DNA of 64,000 bases. Source: Alphaproteobacteria bacterium WMHbin7. Lineage in GTDB: Bacteria; Pseudomonadota; Alphaproteobacteria; Rhodospirillales; WMHbin7. The position numbers were made by a program, and so were the translations under genes. Numbering within the stretch: the first letter of the stretch is position 1; the number at the start of each line of letters is the position of its first letter. Under the pieces are notes generated by a model. It did no database searches. It had not been told where the DNA came from and saw nothing but the letters and a program-made list of their open reading frames with translations. Below, in pieces: positions 17,615-29,051 of the stretch. Where the stretch lies: NCBI GenBank assembly GCA_002753155.1, contig PDZW01000017.1:1-64000 (forward strand), read 5' to 3'.

Positions 17615-18745
17615 TTAGGCCCCAGCCAACAGGGCGACGCGGTTTCCGGGGTGACGCTCCAGCCTTCCGGCCAGTTCCAATTCAAGAAGAACCGTCGCCA
17701 CCACGGGGGGCGACAAATGGCACTGCCGGAGGATTTCGTCAACCGGAACCGGTGAAGGGCCTATAACTTCAAGCAATTCCGCCCTAGCCCGGTCCAGCTC
17801 CGCCTCGGCAAATGTGGCTGAGGGCGGCGTGAACAGGTCTCGTTGGGGTGGTTCGCCCAGCGGGCGGCGCATCAGATCGCCAATGATCTCCAGAATATCC
17901 CGGACATCGGAGACCAGATGCGCTCCGTCCTTGATCAGCCGGTTGGGGCCATAGGCCCTGGGATCGTCGGGATGGCCGGGCACGGCAAAGACCTCGCGCC
18001 CTTGCTCGGCGGCCAGACGGGCCGAGATCAGCGAACCCGACTTGGCTGCCGCCTCGACCACGACCAGACCCAGCGACAGGCCGGTAACGATTCGGTTGCG
18101 CCTGGGAAAATGACTGGCCTGGGGCACCGTGCCCGGGGGCATTTCCGAGAGAATAACCCCAGCCTCGGCGATCTTTTGGTAAAGAACAGCATGTTCGGGC
18201 GGATAGATATTATCGACGCCACCCGCCAGAACCGCCACCGTGCCGGTGGCAAGGGCGCCTTCATGCGCCGCACCATCGATCCCCCTGGCCAGGCCAGAGG
18301 CCACCACCAGTCCGGCACCCCCCAGCCCCTCGGCCAGGCGCTTGGCAAAGCGCCGCCCATTGATCGAGGCATTTCTCGCCCCCACGATGCCCAGCATGGG
18401 CTTGGCAAGTAGATGAACGGCGCCCAACGCACACAACAGCGGCGGCGCGTCCTCGCAGGCCTTCAGCCAGGGCGGATAGGCGGGCTCGCACCAGGCGATC
18501 AGCTTGGCTCCCAGCTTGTCTGCCGCCGCCAGCTCCGCCTCGGCCTCGGTCTTGGGGCAGATCTTAAGCCCGCTCATCCGTCCGCCGCGCTTGGCCAGAT
18601 CAGGCAGGGCCTTCAGCGCTGCCTCAGCCGTGCCGAAACGCTCGATCAGACGGTGAAAAGTGACCGGCCCCACGCGCTCGGAACGCGCCAAACGCAGCCA
18701 ATCCAGGCGTTCAAAGGGTTCAAGCGGGGCGTTAGGGCGGCTCAT
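17615..18745 (-). CDS. dprA: DNA-processing protein DprA
   Basis: 376 residues. DprA/Smf binds single-stranded DNA and loads RecA during transformation. The Rossmann-fold core shows IVGARNAS, GLVVASGLARGIDGAAHEGAL (split: VVASGLARGIDGAAHEGAL), AVLAGGVDNIYPPEH, HFPRRNRIVTGLS and VPGHPDDPRAYGPNRLIKDG (20 residues). A SAM-like N-terminus and a C-terminal winged helix (VDEILRQCHLSP) complete the long form. It lies 31 nt upstream of topA on the same strand, the common alphaproteobacterial dprA-topA order. Confidence 0.93.
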   Translation of the reverse strand: MSRPNAPLEPFERLDWLRLARSERVGPVTFHRLIERFGTAEAALKALPDLAKRGGRMSGLKICPKTEAEAELAAADKLGAKLIAWCEPAYPPWLKACEDAPPLLCALGAVHLLAKPMLGIVGARNASINGRRFAKRLAEGLGGAGLVVASGLARGIDGAAHEGALATGTVAVLAGGVDNIYPPEHAVLYQKIAEAGVILSEMPPGTVPQASHFPRRNRIVTGLSLGLVVVEAAAKSGSLISARLAAEQGREVFAVPGHPDDPRAYGPNRLIKDGAHLVSDVRDILEIIGDLMRRPLGEPPQRDLFTPPSATFAEAELDRARAELLEVIGPSPVPVDEILRQCHLSPPVVATVLLELELAGRLERHPGNRVALLAGA

Positions 18746-18778
18746 GCGCGCTAAGTTGCAGGGCGAGCCCGGGTGCCG

Positions 18779-19384
18779 TCAACCAATTGTTGACTGGCGC
18801 TCTTCGATCTGAGTCACGGCCTCTTCGAGCAGGCGGGCCATCTCGCCATCTTCCAGCAGCAGATTGGAGCAGCGGAACAGAAGGTCGGCCCGATTGGGCG
18901 TTACATGAAGGGTCAGCGGCTGAATGGGCAGAGGGCTGTTGCCATTCTTGGTGCCGTCGAAATTGCGAACGCACTCCACATAGGCCATGTCGGTTTGCAG
19001 AATATGGCTTTTCAGCCAGTTGGCCAGAAAGGCCGTCACCTGTCCCCAGGGCACCTGTTCGGGATGGGTGCGGAAAAGATGGTGAATCTCATAGACCGAA
19101 CGCGACAGATTTTGATGTTCGCGCATATGGGCGGCCAATTGCGGATAGGCGCAGTCGGTCAGCATCTTTTCCTCGCGCCGGAAATGCTCCTCGACATAGC
19201 GGATCAGAGCATCCAGCGCCGCCCCCAGTTTTTCCTTGGAATTGCCAGCCGCCACCTCTTCGGTCAGCGCATTGGCAATGTCGATCAGCATGCGGTGATC
19301 ATTGTCGATGGCGCGAATGCCCGTCGCCATGTCGGGTGTGAAGGCCAAGCTGGGCATAGAGACAACCGGCACCATGTGATTCAT
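18779..19384 (-). CDS. bacteriohemerythrin
   Basis: 201 residues. The diiron ligand set of hemerythrin is complete: His30 (IDNDHRML), His67 and Glu71 (EEHFRREE), His86 and His90 (AAHMREHQ), His127 and Asp132 (KSHILQTD). About 60 extra residues follow the four-helix bundle and resemble nothing I can name. Such single-domain proteins bind oxygen in microaerophiles and sense or deliver it. It stands alone between dprA and cysS. Confidence 0.9.
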   Translation of the reverse strand: MNHMVPVVSMPSLAFTPDMATGIRAIDNDHRMLIDIANALTEEVAAGNSKEKLGAALDALIRYVEEHFRREEKMLTDCAYPQLAAHMREHQNLSRSVYEIHHLFRTHPEQVPWGQVTAFLANWLKSHILQTDMAYVECVRNFDGTKNGNSPLPIQPLTLHVTPNRADLLFRCSNLLLEDGEMARLLEEAVTQIEERQSTIG

Positions 19385-19427
19385 GGCAACATGATATCAC
19401 AAATTCGTCAAAAATCGACATATTCCG

Positions 19428-20800
<1,373 letters not shown>

Positions 20801-20804
<4 letters not shown>

Positions 20805-22132
20805 GCGGTTTCTCCCTTGAGGCGGGCGAGTGCGCGCCTGCGTCCGATTTGCGGCAGCAGACTTTTCATCTCGGGCCCCTGTTCCTGGCCCGTCAGCGCC
20901 AGACGCAGGGGATGAAACAGCGCCTTGCCTGAGCGTCCGGTTGCCGCCTTGACGGCGTTGGTAAAGGCGGACCAGGTGGTTTCATCCCAGGGCTCGCCCG
21001 GCAACAAATCGGCGGCGGCCTCCGTAAAGCCTGCGTCCTCGATCACGGGGGTGACAGGGCGATGCAGAATGTCCCACCACGGCTTGGCATCGGAAAGTTT
21101 TTGCAAGTTGCCCCGAATGCCCAGCCAGAAGGCCTCGTCGGCCTCGGCCAAACCCAGGCGGTCCTTCACGGCACCAAAGGACAGGTGATGCAGAAGGCGC
21201 GCATTCAACCGGTTCACCTCGGCCACATCGACATGCGGGGTGGCGTGCGAAAAGGACGCCAGATCGAAGCCCTTGACCAACTCGTCCAGGCAGGAAATCG
21301 GCTCTGGCGCGTGGGGCGAGCCCAGGCGGGCCAGATAGGCGCAAAGCGTTAATGCCTCGATGCCGTTCTCGCGAATCTCTTGCAGGCTGGCACTGCCTTC
21401 GCGCTTGGAAAATCCCTTGCCCGAGGCGTCGATCAGCAGCGACAGATGGGCATAGGCGGGCGGGGCAGCACCCAACGCTGCGGCCAGATCAATCTGCACG
21501 CCGGCATTGGTGATATGATCCTCGCCGCGGATGACATGGGTGATTCCCATCTCGATATCGTCCACCACCGAGGGCAGGGTGTAGAGGAAGCTTCCATCCT
21601 CGCGCAGCAGCACGGGATCGCTGACGCTAGACAGATCGATGGTGATGTCGTGATGGCGGGCCTGATCGTTCCAGGAGACGCGGCCTTCGGACAACTTAAA
21701 GCGCCAATGCGGCCTTCGCCCCTCTGATGCAAGTTTCGCCCGGTCCGTGTCGGAGAGTTTCAGGGCGGCGCGATCATAAACCGGGGGCTGACGGCGCGAC
21801 AGCTGCAGCTTGCGCTTGAATTCCAGTTCCTCGGGCGTTTCATAGCAAGGATAGAGACGGCCATCGGCCTTCAGCTTTTCCGCCGCCGCCTGATAGCGCT
21901 GCAATCGGGCCGACTGAAATTCTTCCACATCCCAGCCCAGGCCCAGCCAGGCCAGATCGCGCCTGATCGCCTCGACATATTCAGGTTTCGAGCGCTCGAC
22001 ATCGGTATCATCGAAACGCAGGATGAAGTGCCCGCCCTTCACCTTGGCGAACAGCCAGTTGATCAGGGCCACGCGGGCATTGCCGACATGCAAAAAGCCT
22101 GTGGGGCTGGGGGCGAAGCGAACTTTTATCAT
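20801..22132 (-). CDS. gltX: glutamyl-tRNA synthetase
   Basis: 443 residues, class I synthetase. It starts with [20 protein letters not shown] (HIGH variant HVGN), followed by FDDTDVERS and [14 protein letters not shown]; the KMSKS variant is FSKREG. Alphaproteobacteria commonly carry two GltX paralogues, one of which may mischarge tRNA-Gln for transamidation; which one this is cannot be read here. First gene of the gltX-cysS pair; a palindromic repeat sits just upstream. Confidence 0.95.
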
Positions 22133-22137
22133 ATGTC

Positions 22138-22229
22138 CCTCATCCTTCGAGACGCTTCGCTCCTCAGGATGAGGAATTTCTTTTTCGCCTCACCCTGAGA
22201 AGGGCCATAGGCCCATCTCGAAGGGCAAG
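22138..22229. repeat. REP-like palindromic repeat, family A copy 2
   Basis: Unit 1 reads CCTCATCCTTCGAGACGC and closes with CTCCTCAGGATGAGG; unit 2 is inverted (CCTCACCCTGAG to ATCTCGAAGGGCAAGG). It fills the space between the gltX start and the nadE stop. Confidence 0.8.
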
Positions 22230-22256
22230 GCGCAAGGCTGCGGGTGTTCATGAAGA

Positions 22257-23894
22257 TCATGGCCTAAACGCATTGGTGATGGGATAGCGCCGGTCGCGCC
22301 CAAAGGCGCGCCTGGTGATCTTGACGCCGGGCGGGGCCTGACGGCGCTTATACTCGGCCAGATCCAGCATGCGGGCCACACGCTTGACAGTGGCTTCGTC
22401 GAAACCCCTTTGCACCAGGGAATCGACCGTCGTCTCATGCTCGACCAACCCTTCCAGAATGCCGTCCAGAACCTCATAGGGCGGCAGGCTGTCTTGATCC
22501 GTCTGATTGGGCCGAAGCTCGGCACTGGGCGGCTTGGCGATGACGCGCTCAGGCATGACGGGGCCATGGGGCCCAAGTGCTCCCGGTGGCACATGCGTGT
22601 TTCGCCAGCGCGAGAGCGCAAATACCGTCATCTTGTAGACATCCTTCAAGACCGAATAGCCGCCGCACATGTCGCCGTACAAGGTGGCGTAGCCGACGCT
22701 CATTTCCGACTTGTTGCCGGTGGTCAGCAGCATCAGCCCCAGCTTGTTGGAAATCGCCATCAGAAGCAGTCCGCGCGCGCGCGCCTGGATGTTTTCTTCA
22801 GTGATGTCACGCTCCCTGCCCGCGAAAACCGGGGCCAGCATCGATTCGTAAGCCTGCATCGCGGGTTCAATGCCCAGGATGTCATAGCCGATGCCCAACA
22901 TCTCGGCACAAGCCTTGGCATCGTCCAGGCTTTCCTTTGACGTGTAAGGCGAAGGCATCATGACCGTATGCACTTTGTCAGGCCCCAGCGCATCGGCGGC
23001 GACGGCGGCGGTCAGCGCACTGTCGATACCGCCCGAGAGGCCCAGAATGACGCCGGGAAAACGGTTCTTTTGCACATAGTCGCGCAAGCCCACCATCATG
23101 GCCTGATAGATGGCGCTCATCTCGTCGGGCTCGTCAGCCAGTTGCCCCGGAGCGATATCGCCGTCGCCGCCAATATCGCAAGCCAGAACCGATTCTTGCC
23201 AGAAGGGAGCCTGAAGACGTGGCCTGCCATCGCGGCCCAGCGCAAAGGAAGCGCCGTCGAAGACCAGTTCATCCTGGCCGCCCACCTGATTGACATAGAC
23301 CAGCGCCAAGCCGCTTTCCTTGACTCTGGCTTTGGCATGACCCAGGCGCAGGCCGGGCTTGTCGGTCTCGAAGGGCGAGCCGTTGAGCACAAGCAGCATT
23401 CCCGCGCCCAGATCCTTCAGATGCGCCGCCACGTCGGGATACCACATGTCCTCGCAGATCATGACGCCCAGCTTCAGGCCCCTGAAATCGACCGGTGCCT
23501 GCAAGGGGGCGGCATCGAAAACGCGCATTTCGTCGAAGACGCCGTAATTGGGCAGATGAACCTTGCGCACGACAGCAGCGATGCGCCCCTGGTCCAGAAG
23601 AACCGCCGCGTTGTAAAGCCTGCCGTCTTCGCGCCAGGGTGCTCCCACCAGAAGCGCTGTGCCGCCATCGGACGTTTCCCTGGCCAGCCGCTCCAGCCGG
23701 TTCTGCACCGCATCCAGAAAAGCGGGTTTTTTCACTAGATCCTCGGGCGGATAGCCGATCAGCCCCAATTCGCCGCTCACCAGCAAATCAGCGCCCAAGT
23801 CCCTGGCTTGCCCAAGCGCCTTGGTCAATCGCGCTAGATTGCCATCGAGATCGCCCACCGTGGGATCGAGTTGCGCCAAGGCCAGACGGATCAC
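22257..23894 (-). CDS. nadE: glutamine-dependent NAD+ synthetase
   Basis: 545 residues. The N-terminal nitrilase-type glutaminase domain shows Glu (SGELGLIGYPPEDL), Lys (RKVHLPNYGVFDE) and Cys (GVMICEDMWYPD). The C-terminal synthetase domain has the ATP-binding LGLSGGIDSAL motif and TTGNKSEMSVGYATLYGD. It converts deamido-NAD to NAD using glutamine nitrogen. The start overlaps the stop of the nicotinate phosphoribosyltransferase gene (ATGA), placing NAD salvage and final synthesis on one transcript. Confidence 0.95.
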   Translation of the reverse strand: MIRLALAQLDPTVGDLDGNLARLTKALGQARDLGADLLVSGELGLIGYPPEDLVKKPAFLDAVQNRLERLARETSDGGTALLVGAPWREDGRLYNAAVLLDQGRIAAVVRKVHLPNYGVFDEMRVFDAAPLQAPVDFRGLKLGVMICEDMWYPDVAAHLKDLGAGMLLVLNGSPFETDKPGLRLGHAKARVKESGLALVYVNQVGGQDELVFDGASFALGRDGRPRLQAPFWQESVLACDIGGDGDIAPGQLADEPDEMSAIYQAMMVGLRDYVQKNRFPGVILGLSGGIDSALTAAVAADALGPDKVHTVMMPSPYTSKESLDDAKACAEMLGIGYDILGIEPAMQAYESMLAPVFAGRERDITEENIQARARGLLLMAISNKLGLMLLTTGNKSEMSVGYATLYGDMCGGYSVLKDVYKMTVFALSRWRNTHVPPGALGPHGPVMPERVIAKPPSAELRPNQTDQDSLPPYEVLDGILEGLVEHETTVDSLVQRGFDEATVKRVARMLDLAEYKRRQAPPGVKITRRAFGRDRRYPITNAFRP

Positions 23895-25024
23895 GGCTGT
23901 TCGTCCCGTTTGGACAGCAGGAATTCGCGCCCGATCTTCACGCGCGCCACCCCGTCATAGGCGATGATGTCCGAGGTGGCATAAGTCTCGCTCCAGATGT
24001 CGGGCAGATAGGAGCCGGTGCCGATGACATCGATGGGAGCGCGCGAGAACGCCATCACCTTGCATTTGGCGGGGCCGAAGCCCGAGGAGGCGACGATCTT
24101 GACCTTGGTGAAACCCTTGGCATCCAACTGCTCGCGCATGTGCCAGACGGCGGCGGCGGAAACGCCGGTGCCCACCAGATAACGCAGCTCGGTTTCGGTG
24201 CGATAGCCTCGGATGGCTTTGGGAGCATAGCGCTCCAGGACGGCATAGGATGTTTGCGGGTCGAGGCCCTCGATGAAGCGCCCGCCATGCGTGTCGAGAC
24301 GCAGCCCCAGACGGCCCGAAGCGGCCATCTCGGGAAAGTGCCTGCAGACCTCCAGCCCATCCGTGACTTCGCGCCCAAAATAATCGACCAGCACGGTCAG
24401 ATCCTGGTCGGGGAATGTTTCCACGAACATCTGGGCGGCCTTCAGCGTACTTCCGGCATAGCCGATCAGGGCATGCGGCATGGTGCCCAGCCCCTGCTTC
24501 TGACCAAAATACTGTGCCGTTGCATCGCTGGCATTGCCCACGAAACCGATAGCACCCCCCTGATTCCTGGCCGCCATCGAGCCCACCGAAGCGCCGTAAG
24601 CCATCATCTCGGCCATTTCGGTGCCCGCACAATGGCGGGCATCCATCGCCATAAAGGCGATATGCGGCAGATCGACGCACATGGTGTAGGCATTGTAGGC
24701 GGCAACCGACGCCGCTCCCAGCTTTTGCAGATACAGGGTTTCCAGATCGGACAGATGGCGAAACGAGCCGGTCAGGTACAACAAAGGCTCGCCCGCCCCC
24801 ACCCAATCGCCTTCCTTGAAATTGAGATCAATCTTGAAGTCGGTGCCGCGCTGTCCTGCTACATCCAACAGCCAGTCAACGGCGAGACGCGGTGCTGCAA
24901 TGCAGGGGCGGCGAAGAAAAACGGCATAGGTGACGCGACAGTCGCCGAATTTTTCGACGATCTGACGCGTGCGCACGAAATAGCTGTCGGTGAAGCGCGA
25001 GATGTCGCCGACTTCTGGATACAT
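23891..25024 (-). CDS. pncB: nicotinate phosphoribosyltransferase
   Basis: 377 residues. The enzyme joins nicotinate and PRPP to give nicotinate mononucleotide. Signatures are FTDSYFVRTRQIVEKFGD near the N-terminus, EPLLYLTG, METLYLQKLGA-like LSDLETLYLQKLG, AMDARHCAGTEMAEMMAYGA (20 residues) and RLDTHGGRF, ending with a phosphate-binding VIGTGSYLP. It is slightly shorter than typical PncB (about 400-430). Translationally coupled to nadE, 4 nt after the aroG-type gene. The gene symbol follows the function; no closer orthology was tested. Confidence 0.88.
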   Translation of the reverse strand: MYPEVGDISRFTDSYFVRTRQIVEKFGDCRVTYAVFLRRPCIAAPRLAVDWLLDVAGQRGTDFKIDLNFKEGDWVGAGEPLLYLTGSFRHLSDLETLYLQKLGAASVAAYNAYTMCVDLPHIAFMAMDARHCAGTEMAEMMAYGASVGSMAARNQGGAIGFVGNASDATAQYFGQKQGLGTMPHALIGYAGSTLKAAQMFVETFPDQDLTVLVDYFGREVTDGLEVCRHFPEMAASGRLGLRLDTHGGRFIEGLDPQTSYAVLERYAPKAIRGYRTETELRYLVGTGVSAAAVWHMREQLDAKGFTKVKIVASSGFGPAKCKVMAFSRAPIDVIGTGSYLPDIWSETYATSDIIAYDGVARVKIGREFLLSKRDEQP

Positions 25025-25028
25025 ATGA

Positions 25029-26411
25029 CTAGCCCGCCGCCGCCAGCTTGGCCGCCTCGACCTGGCGTTCCGACTTCAGCAGTTCGGCCAGTTGAAAAGC
25101 CAACTCCAGCGACTGGCTGGCATTGAGCCTGGGATCGCACATGGTTTCGTAGCGGTCGGCCAGCTTGGCCTCGGTAATCGCCTGGGCGCCGCCCACGCAT
25201 TCCGTCACTTCCTGGCCGGTCAGTTCGAAGTGAACGCCGCCCGCATGCGTTCCCTCAGCCTTATGAACCGCAAAAAAGCCCTTCACTTCATCCAGGATGC
25301 GGTCGAAGACGCGGGTTTTGTAGCCCGAGGCGGTGGAAATCGTGTTGGCATGCATGGGATCGCAGCACCACACCACTTTTCTGCCCTCGCGCTCGACGGC
25401 GCGGATCAGAGGCGGCAGGCTTTGGCCGATCTGATCGGCCCCCATGCGGGTGATCAGGGTCAGGCGTCCCGGCTCGTTGGCCGGATTCAAGGTGTCGATC
25501 AGCCTTAAAAGATCATCGGTGGTCGCTTTGGGTCCGACCTTGAGACCCAGGGGGTTGCCAACACCGCGCAGGAATTCCAGATGCGCCCCATCCAACTGGC
25601 GGGTGCGCTCGCCGATCCAGAGCATATGGGCCGAACAATCGTACCAATCGCCCGTGGTGGAATCGACGCGGGTCAGGGCCTGCTCGTAATTCAGCAGCAG
25701 GGCTTCGTGCGAGGTGAAGAAATCTGTCTCGCGAATTTGCGGGGTGGTTTCCGAAGTGATGCCGCAAGCCTCCATGAAGGCCAGGGTCTCATCCAGCCGG
25801 TTGGCCAGATCCTGATAGCGAGCACCTTGCGGACTGCCCGCCACGAATCCCAGCGTCCATTGATGCACCTTGTGCAGATCGGCATAGCCGCCCTGCGAGA
25901 AGGCGCGCAGCAGATTCATCGTGGAGGCCGATTGATTGTAAGCCCTGATCATGCGTTCGGGATCGGGAATGCGTGATTCGGGCGTGAAATCGGGGCCGTT
26001 GATCATGTCGCCGCGATAGCTGGGCAGCTCGACGCCATCCACGATTTCCGTGTTCGACGAGCGCGGCTTGGCGAACTGGCCCGCCATGCGGCTGACCTTG
26101 ACCACGGGAAAGGCGCCGCCGAAGGTCAGAACCACCGCCATCTGCAACAGCACCCGAAAGGTGTCGCGGATATTGTTGGGATGGAATTCGGAAAAGCTTT
26201 CAGCACAGTCGCCACCCTGCATCAGAAAGGCCTTGCCCCCGGCAACCTTGGCCAGGGCGGCCTTCAGGCGCCTGGCTTCACCTGCAAAGACCAGCGGCGG
26301 ATAGGATTTGAGCGTGGTTTCGACGCGCTTGAGCGCCTCCTGGTCCGGATAGTCCGGCACCTGCACGATCGGCTTGCCCCGCCAGCTTTCGGGGGTCCAT
26401 TTCCCGCTCAT
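25029..26411 (-). CDS. aroG: class II 3-deoxy-7-phosphoheptulonate (DAHP) synthase
   Basis: 460 residues. The plant-like class II DAHP synthase condenses phosphoenolpyruvate and erythrose 4-phosphate, the first shikimate step. Recognisable blocks are [65 protein letters not shown] (20 residues), CCDPMHANT and [19 protein letters not shown]. The Cys and metal-ligand positions look intact. It heads the run into pncB-nadE. The 266-bp space upstream (26412-26677) contains the divergent start region and no supported gene. Confidence 0.95.
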   Translation of the reverse strand: MSGKWTPESWRGKPIVQVPDYPDQEALKRVETTLKSYPPLVFAGEARRLKAALAKVAGGKAFLMQGGDCAESFSEFHPNNIRDTFRVLLQMAVVLTFGGAFPVVKVSRMAGQFAKPRSSNTEIVDGVELPSYRGDMINGPDFTPESRIPDPERMIRAYNQSASTMNLLRAFSQGGYADLHKVHQWTLGFVAGSPQGARYQDLANRLDETLAFMEACGITSETTPQIRETDFFTSHEALLLNYEQALTRVDSTTGDWYDCSAHMLWIGERTRQLDGAHLEFLRGVGNPLGLKVGPKATTDDLLRLIDTLNPANEPGRLTLITRMGADQIGQSLPPLIRAVEREGRKVVWCCDPMHANTISTASGYKTRVFDRILDEVKGFFAVHKAEGTHAGGVHFELTGQEVTECVGGAQAITEAKLADRYETMCDPRLNASQSLELAFQLAELLKSERQVEAAKLAAAG

Positions 26412-26677
26412 CTCACTAGGTCCTTGTCTAGAAGCTTAAGGAAAGCCTGATCTATACGCCGTTTTCCTGAAGTTTTGCAACCTTCCTGGCCCGAATTTGG
26501 GCTATCTTTACCCCCTAACGGCTTGAAGAATCGCAATGACCCACCTACGGGGCTGGCAAACGGCGCGTTCTTCAGGCACCATGGGCCGACCGACCCAGGA
26601 TACTACCAGGGCGGGCAGGTGTGTCTTGGGGAATGCTCTGGGCCAAGAAACGCTCGGGGACTGACGGGGAGAAGGTG

Positions 26678-27313
26678 ATGGCCGGTCTGGACGGGGTGCT
26701 GAAAGTCATTACGGATGCCACGCTGGCCTTTCCGGACAACAGGCTGTGCCGACGCGTTCTGGCAGGCCAGATCACCAGGGCCGACTACCACAAGGTTCTG
26801 CTGACCCTGTTCCATATCAGCCACGAAGCGCCCAACGTCTCGGCCCTGGCCGCTGCCCAGTGTCCGATCGGCATGGAGGAGGTGCGCGACTATCTGCTGC
26901 GCCACGCCGAACGCGCCCGGGATAACTGGCGCTGGGTGATGTCTGACCTCGAAGCCACCGATTACGACGGACCCGACCCCCGCGGCGAGTTCCCCATCCC
27001 CGCCGTTCAGGCTTTTGTCGCCTATAATTATTATGTCGCCCTGCGCCTGCCCGCCGGACGCATGGCCATCATTGCCATGTTGAACGCGCTGTTGTCCAAT
27101 TTCGGGCAAAATTACAGCGCCAAGCTTTTCCAGATTCTGAGCCTCAAGCCCACCCAGGCCAGCTTTTTCTATCGCGGTCAGCCTGCCGACGACGGCCTGA
27201 TGGATGTGCTGCGCCAAGCCCCCATTCCCGAAGGCCAATGGCCCGCCATGGCCAATGCGGCGCGCACGGCCGCCAAATTTTACACCGATCTCTACGACGG
27301 AGTCCTGGCCTGA
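26678..27313 (+). CDS. heme-oxygenase-fold (TenA/PqqC-like) protein, possible diiron redox enzyme
   Basis: About 211 residues, helical. HISHEAPN and LLRHAERARDNWRWVMSDLEA (shown in part: RHAERARDNWRWVMSDLE) place His/Glu residues as in the heme-oxygenase-like diiron or PqqC/TenA superfamily. No complete canonical ligand set can be confirmed by eye. The ATG at 26678 is preferred because GGGAG lies 6 nt upstream; a GTG at 26621 is possible. It overlaps the EAL-domain gene by 4 nt if that gene starts at CTG. The pairing suggests a redox or oxygen-related input to c-di-GMP turnover, which is inference. Confidence 0.6.
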   Translation: MAGLDGVLKVITDATLAFPDNRLCRRVLAGQITRADYHKVLLTLFHISHEAPNVSALAAAQCPIGMEEVRDYLLRHAERARDNWRWVMSDLEATDYDGPDPRGEFPIPAVQAFVAYNYYVALRLPAGRMAIIAMLNALLSNFGQNYSAKLFQILSLKPTQASFFYRGQPADDGLMDVLRQAPIPEGQWPAMANAARTAAKFYTDLYDGVLA

Positions 27314-29028
27314 GCCTGGAAGAATCCGCAACCGCTCCCGAATCCCTGACCGGGCATCTGCGCGAAACCCGAGACCGTTTTCTCGCCCTGGCCCTGGCCG
27401 GGGCGGATCTTCTGCTGGAGACCTCGCCCGAGGGCAGGGTGGTGTTTGCCGTGGGTCAGGCGAGAGCCCTTCTGGGCAAGGGGGCCAAAGCCATCGAGGG
27501 TGCCAGCCTGTTCGAGCTTTTTCCTCCCTCCGAGCGCCCCAGACTTGAGCAGGCCCTGGCCCGCATGCGCGAAGGCCGGCGGATTTCCGCCCTATCGCTG
27601 GGGCTTCTGCCTGGCGAGGATGGCGTGACACCCCATGATGTCTGGCTGTCAGGCTATCGGATGGCGGGCGAGTTCGAGGGGCATTTTTTTCTAGCCCTCT
27701 CCCAAAAGCGCAAATCACTTCCCCCGCTAGAAGAGTCTGGACGTTCAACCCGGCTTCCCGACAGGGAGGAATTCGCCGCCATCGCCAAGGCTCGCCTGGC
27801 CGAGGCCTCACAAGCCGGGCTTGATTATGATCTGATGCTGCTGGAACTGCCCGAGGTGGCGGCCCTGGCCGCCAAGGCGGGACCCGAGGCCGCGCTGAAA
27901 TTCAAGGACGATCTGGCCCTGTTCCTGCGCGACCACTCCGTGGGCGGCGACTCGGCTGGACTTCTGGACGAGACCAAATTCGCCTTCGTCCATGCCGGGA
28001 ACTTAAGCGAGGGGGTAATCCGGGACAAGATCGCCGAACTGGCCCGTGGGGCGGGTCATCCGGTGGCGGTGCAGATGGCGTCCCTGGATTTGGATGCCTC
28101 GGGGATCAGCGACGAGGAGGCGGCACAGGCCCTGGTTTATACCATCAATCAATTTTCGCGCCGCGAAGGGTCCTTTTTCACCGTCGATGCTCTCCAGAAG
28201 GGTCTTCATAGCGCCCTGTCCGGCACGGTTTCGGAAATGGGTCGCCTGAAGTCGCTGGTGACCAAGGGCCGCTTCAACCTGGCCTATCAGCCTGTGGTTT
28301 CCCTGGCAGACGGTTCGGTGCATCATTTTGAATGTCTGGCCCGCCTTGAAACCGCCGAGGCGGGCGATGCCTCGCCATTCCGTCTGGTGACCTTTGCCGA
28401 GGATACGGGCCTGATCGGTCATCTCGATCAGGCCATCTATGAGCGCGTCGTCGCCCAGATGCACAGAAACTTCATGGGCGACCGGGCGGTTAGTCTGGCG
28501 GTCAACCTGTCCGGACACTCGCTTTCGGATGCCGCCTTCATGAAGCGCCTGTTCAAGCTGTTGGACGACAGTCCGCCCTTTGGCGCCCGCCTGCTCTTCG
28601 AAATGACCGAATCAGCCGAGGTGCGCGACCTAGCCGCGGTCAATGCCCAGCTTCAGCAATTGCGCAAGCGCGGGCACCCGGTCTGCCTCGACGATTTCGG
28701 TGCAGGCAATGCAGCCTTCCATTACCTGCGCGCTCTCAGTGTCGATTTCGTCAAGATTGACGGAAGCTACGTGCAGCATGTGCTGACAAGGCCCCAGGAC
28801 GTGCCCTTCTTAAAGGCCATTGCCCAATTGTGCCGCGAGATGAAGATCGCCATGATTGCCGAGATGATCGAGGACGCCCAAACGGTCGACCTGCTGAAAC
28901 ATCTGGGCGTCCAGTTCGGTCAGGGCTATTATTTCGGCCGGCCAACCCACGGGCTGGGCGAGGCAAAGTCGGGGGGCGTTCCGGCAGGGTTCGAGCGCCG
29001 GGACGGATTACTTTACTGGAATGGTTGA
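27310..29028 (+). CDS. PAS / degenerate GGDEF / EAL c-di-GMP phosphodiesterase
   Basis: About 572 residues. A PAS-like domain (near 25-130) is followed by a degenerate GGDEF region in which the signature is LLDETKF, so cyclase activity is unlikely. The EAL domain is complete: FECLARLE for EAL, NLSG, FEMTES, CLDDFGAG, VKIDGSY, IAEMIED and QGYYFGRP. It should hydrolyse c-di-GMP and so affect motility or attachment. No ATG, GTG or TTG fits the domain start: a CTG at 27310 overlaps the upstream TGA and has GGAG 7 nt before it. The alternative ATG at 27238 lies well inside the previous gene. Confidence 0.85.
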   Translation: MSLEESATAPESLTGHLRETRDRFLALALAGADLLLETSPEGRVVFAVGQARALLGKGAKAIEGASLFELFPPSERPRLEQALARMREGRRISALSLGLLPGEDGVTPHDVWLSGYRMAGEFEGHFFLALSQKRKSLPPLEESGRSTRLPDREEFAAIAKARLAEASQAGLDYDLMLLELPEVAALAAKAGPEAALKFKDDLALFLRDHSVGGDSAGLLDETKFAFVHAGNLSEGVIRDKIAELARGAGHPVAVQMASLDLDASGISDEEAAQALVYTINQFSRREGSFFTVDALQKGLHSALSGTVSEMGRLKSLVTKGRFNLAYQPVVSLADGSVHHFECLARLETAEAGDASPFRLVTFAEDTGLIGHLDQAIYERVVAQMHRNFMGDRAVSLAVNLSGHSLSDAAFMKRLFKLLDDSPPFGARLLFEMTESAEVRDLAAVNAQLQQLRKRGHPVCLDDFGAGNAAFHYLRALSVDFVKIDGSYVQHVLTRPQDVPFLKAIAQLCREMKIAMIAEMIEDAQTVDLLKHLGVQFGQGYYFGRPTHGLGEAKSGGVPAGFERRDGLLYWNG

Positions 29029-29051
29029 TCGAGGATTCAGGAGTTTTCGTT

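Noticed and set aside
23495-25126. 543-residue plus-strand open frame opposite nadE and pncB
   Set aside because: It runs across two conserved minus-strand genes and contains no domain; long antisense frames are expected at this GC content.
26603-27811. 402-residue minus-strand open frame opposite the heme-oxygenase-fold and EAL genes
   Set aside because: It mirrors two plus-strand genes with clear motifs and has no Shine-Dalgarno or known domain.
28830-29051. 74-residue N-terminal extension of the ACT protein
   Set aside because: It lies in another frame within the EAL gene, is Arg/Gly/Pro-rich, and the internal ATG at 29052 has a good Shine-Dalgarno and begins the ACT domain.
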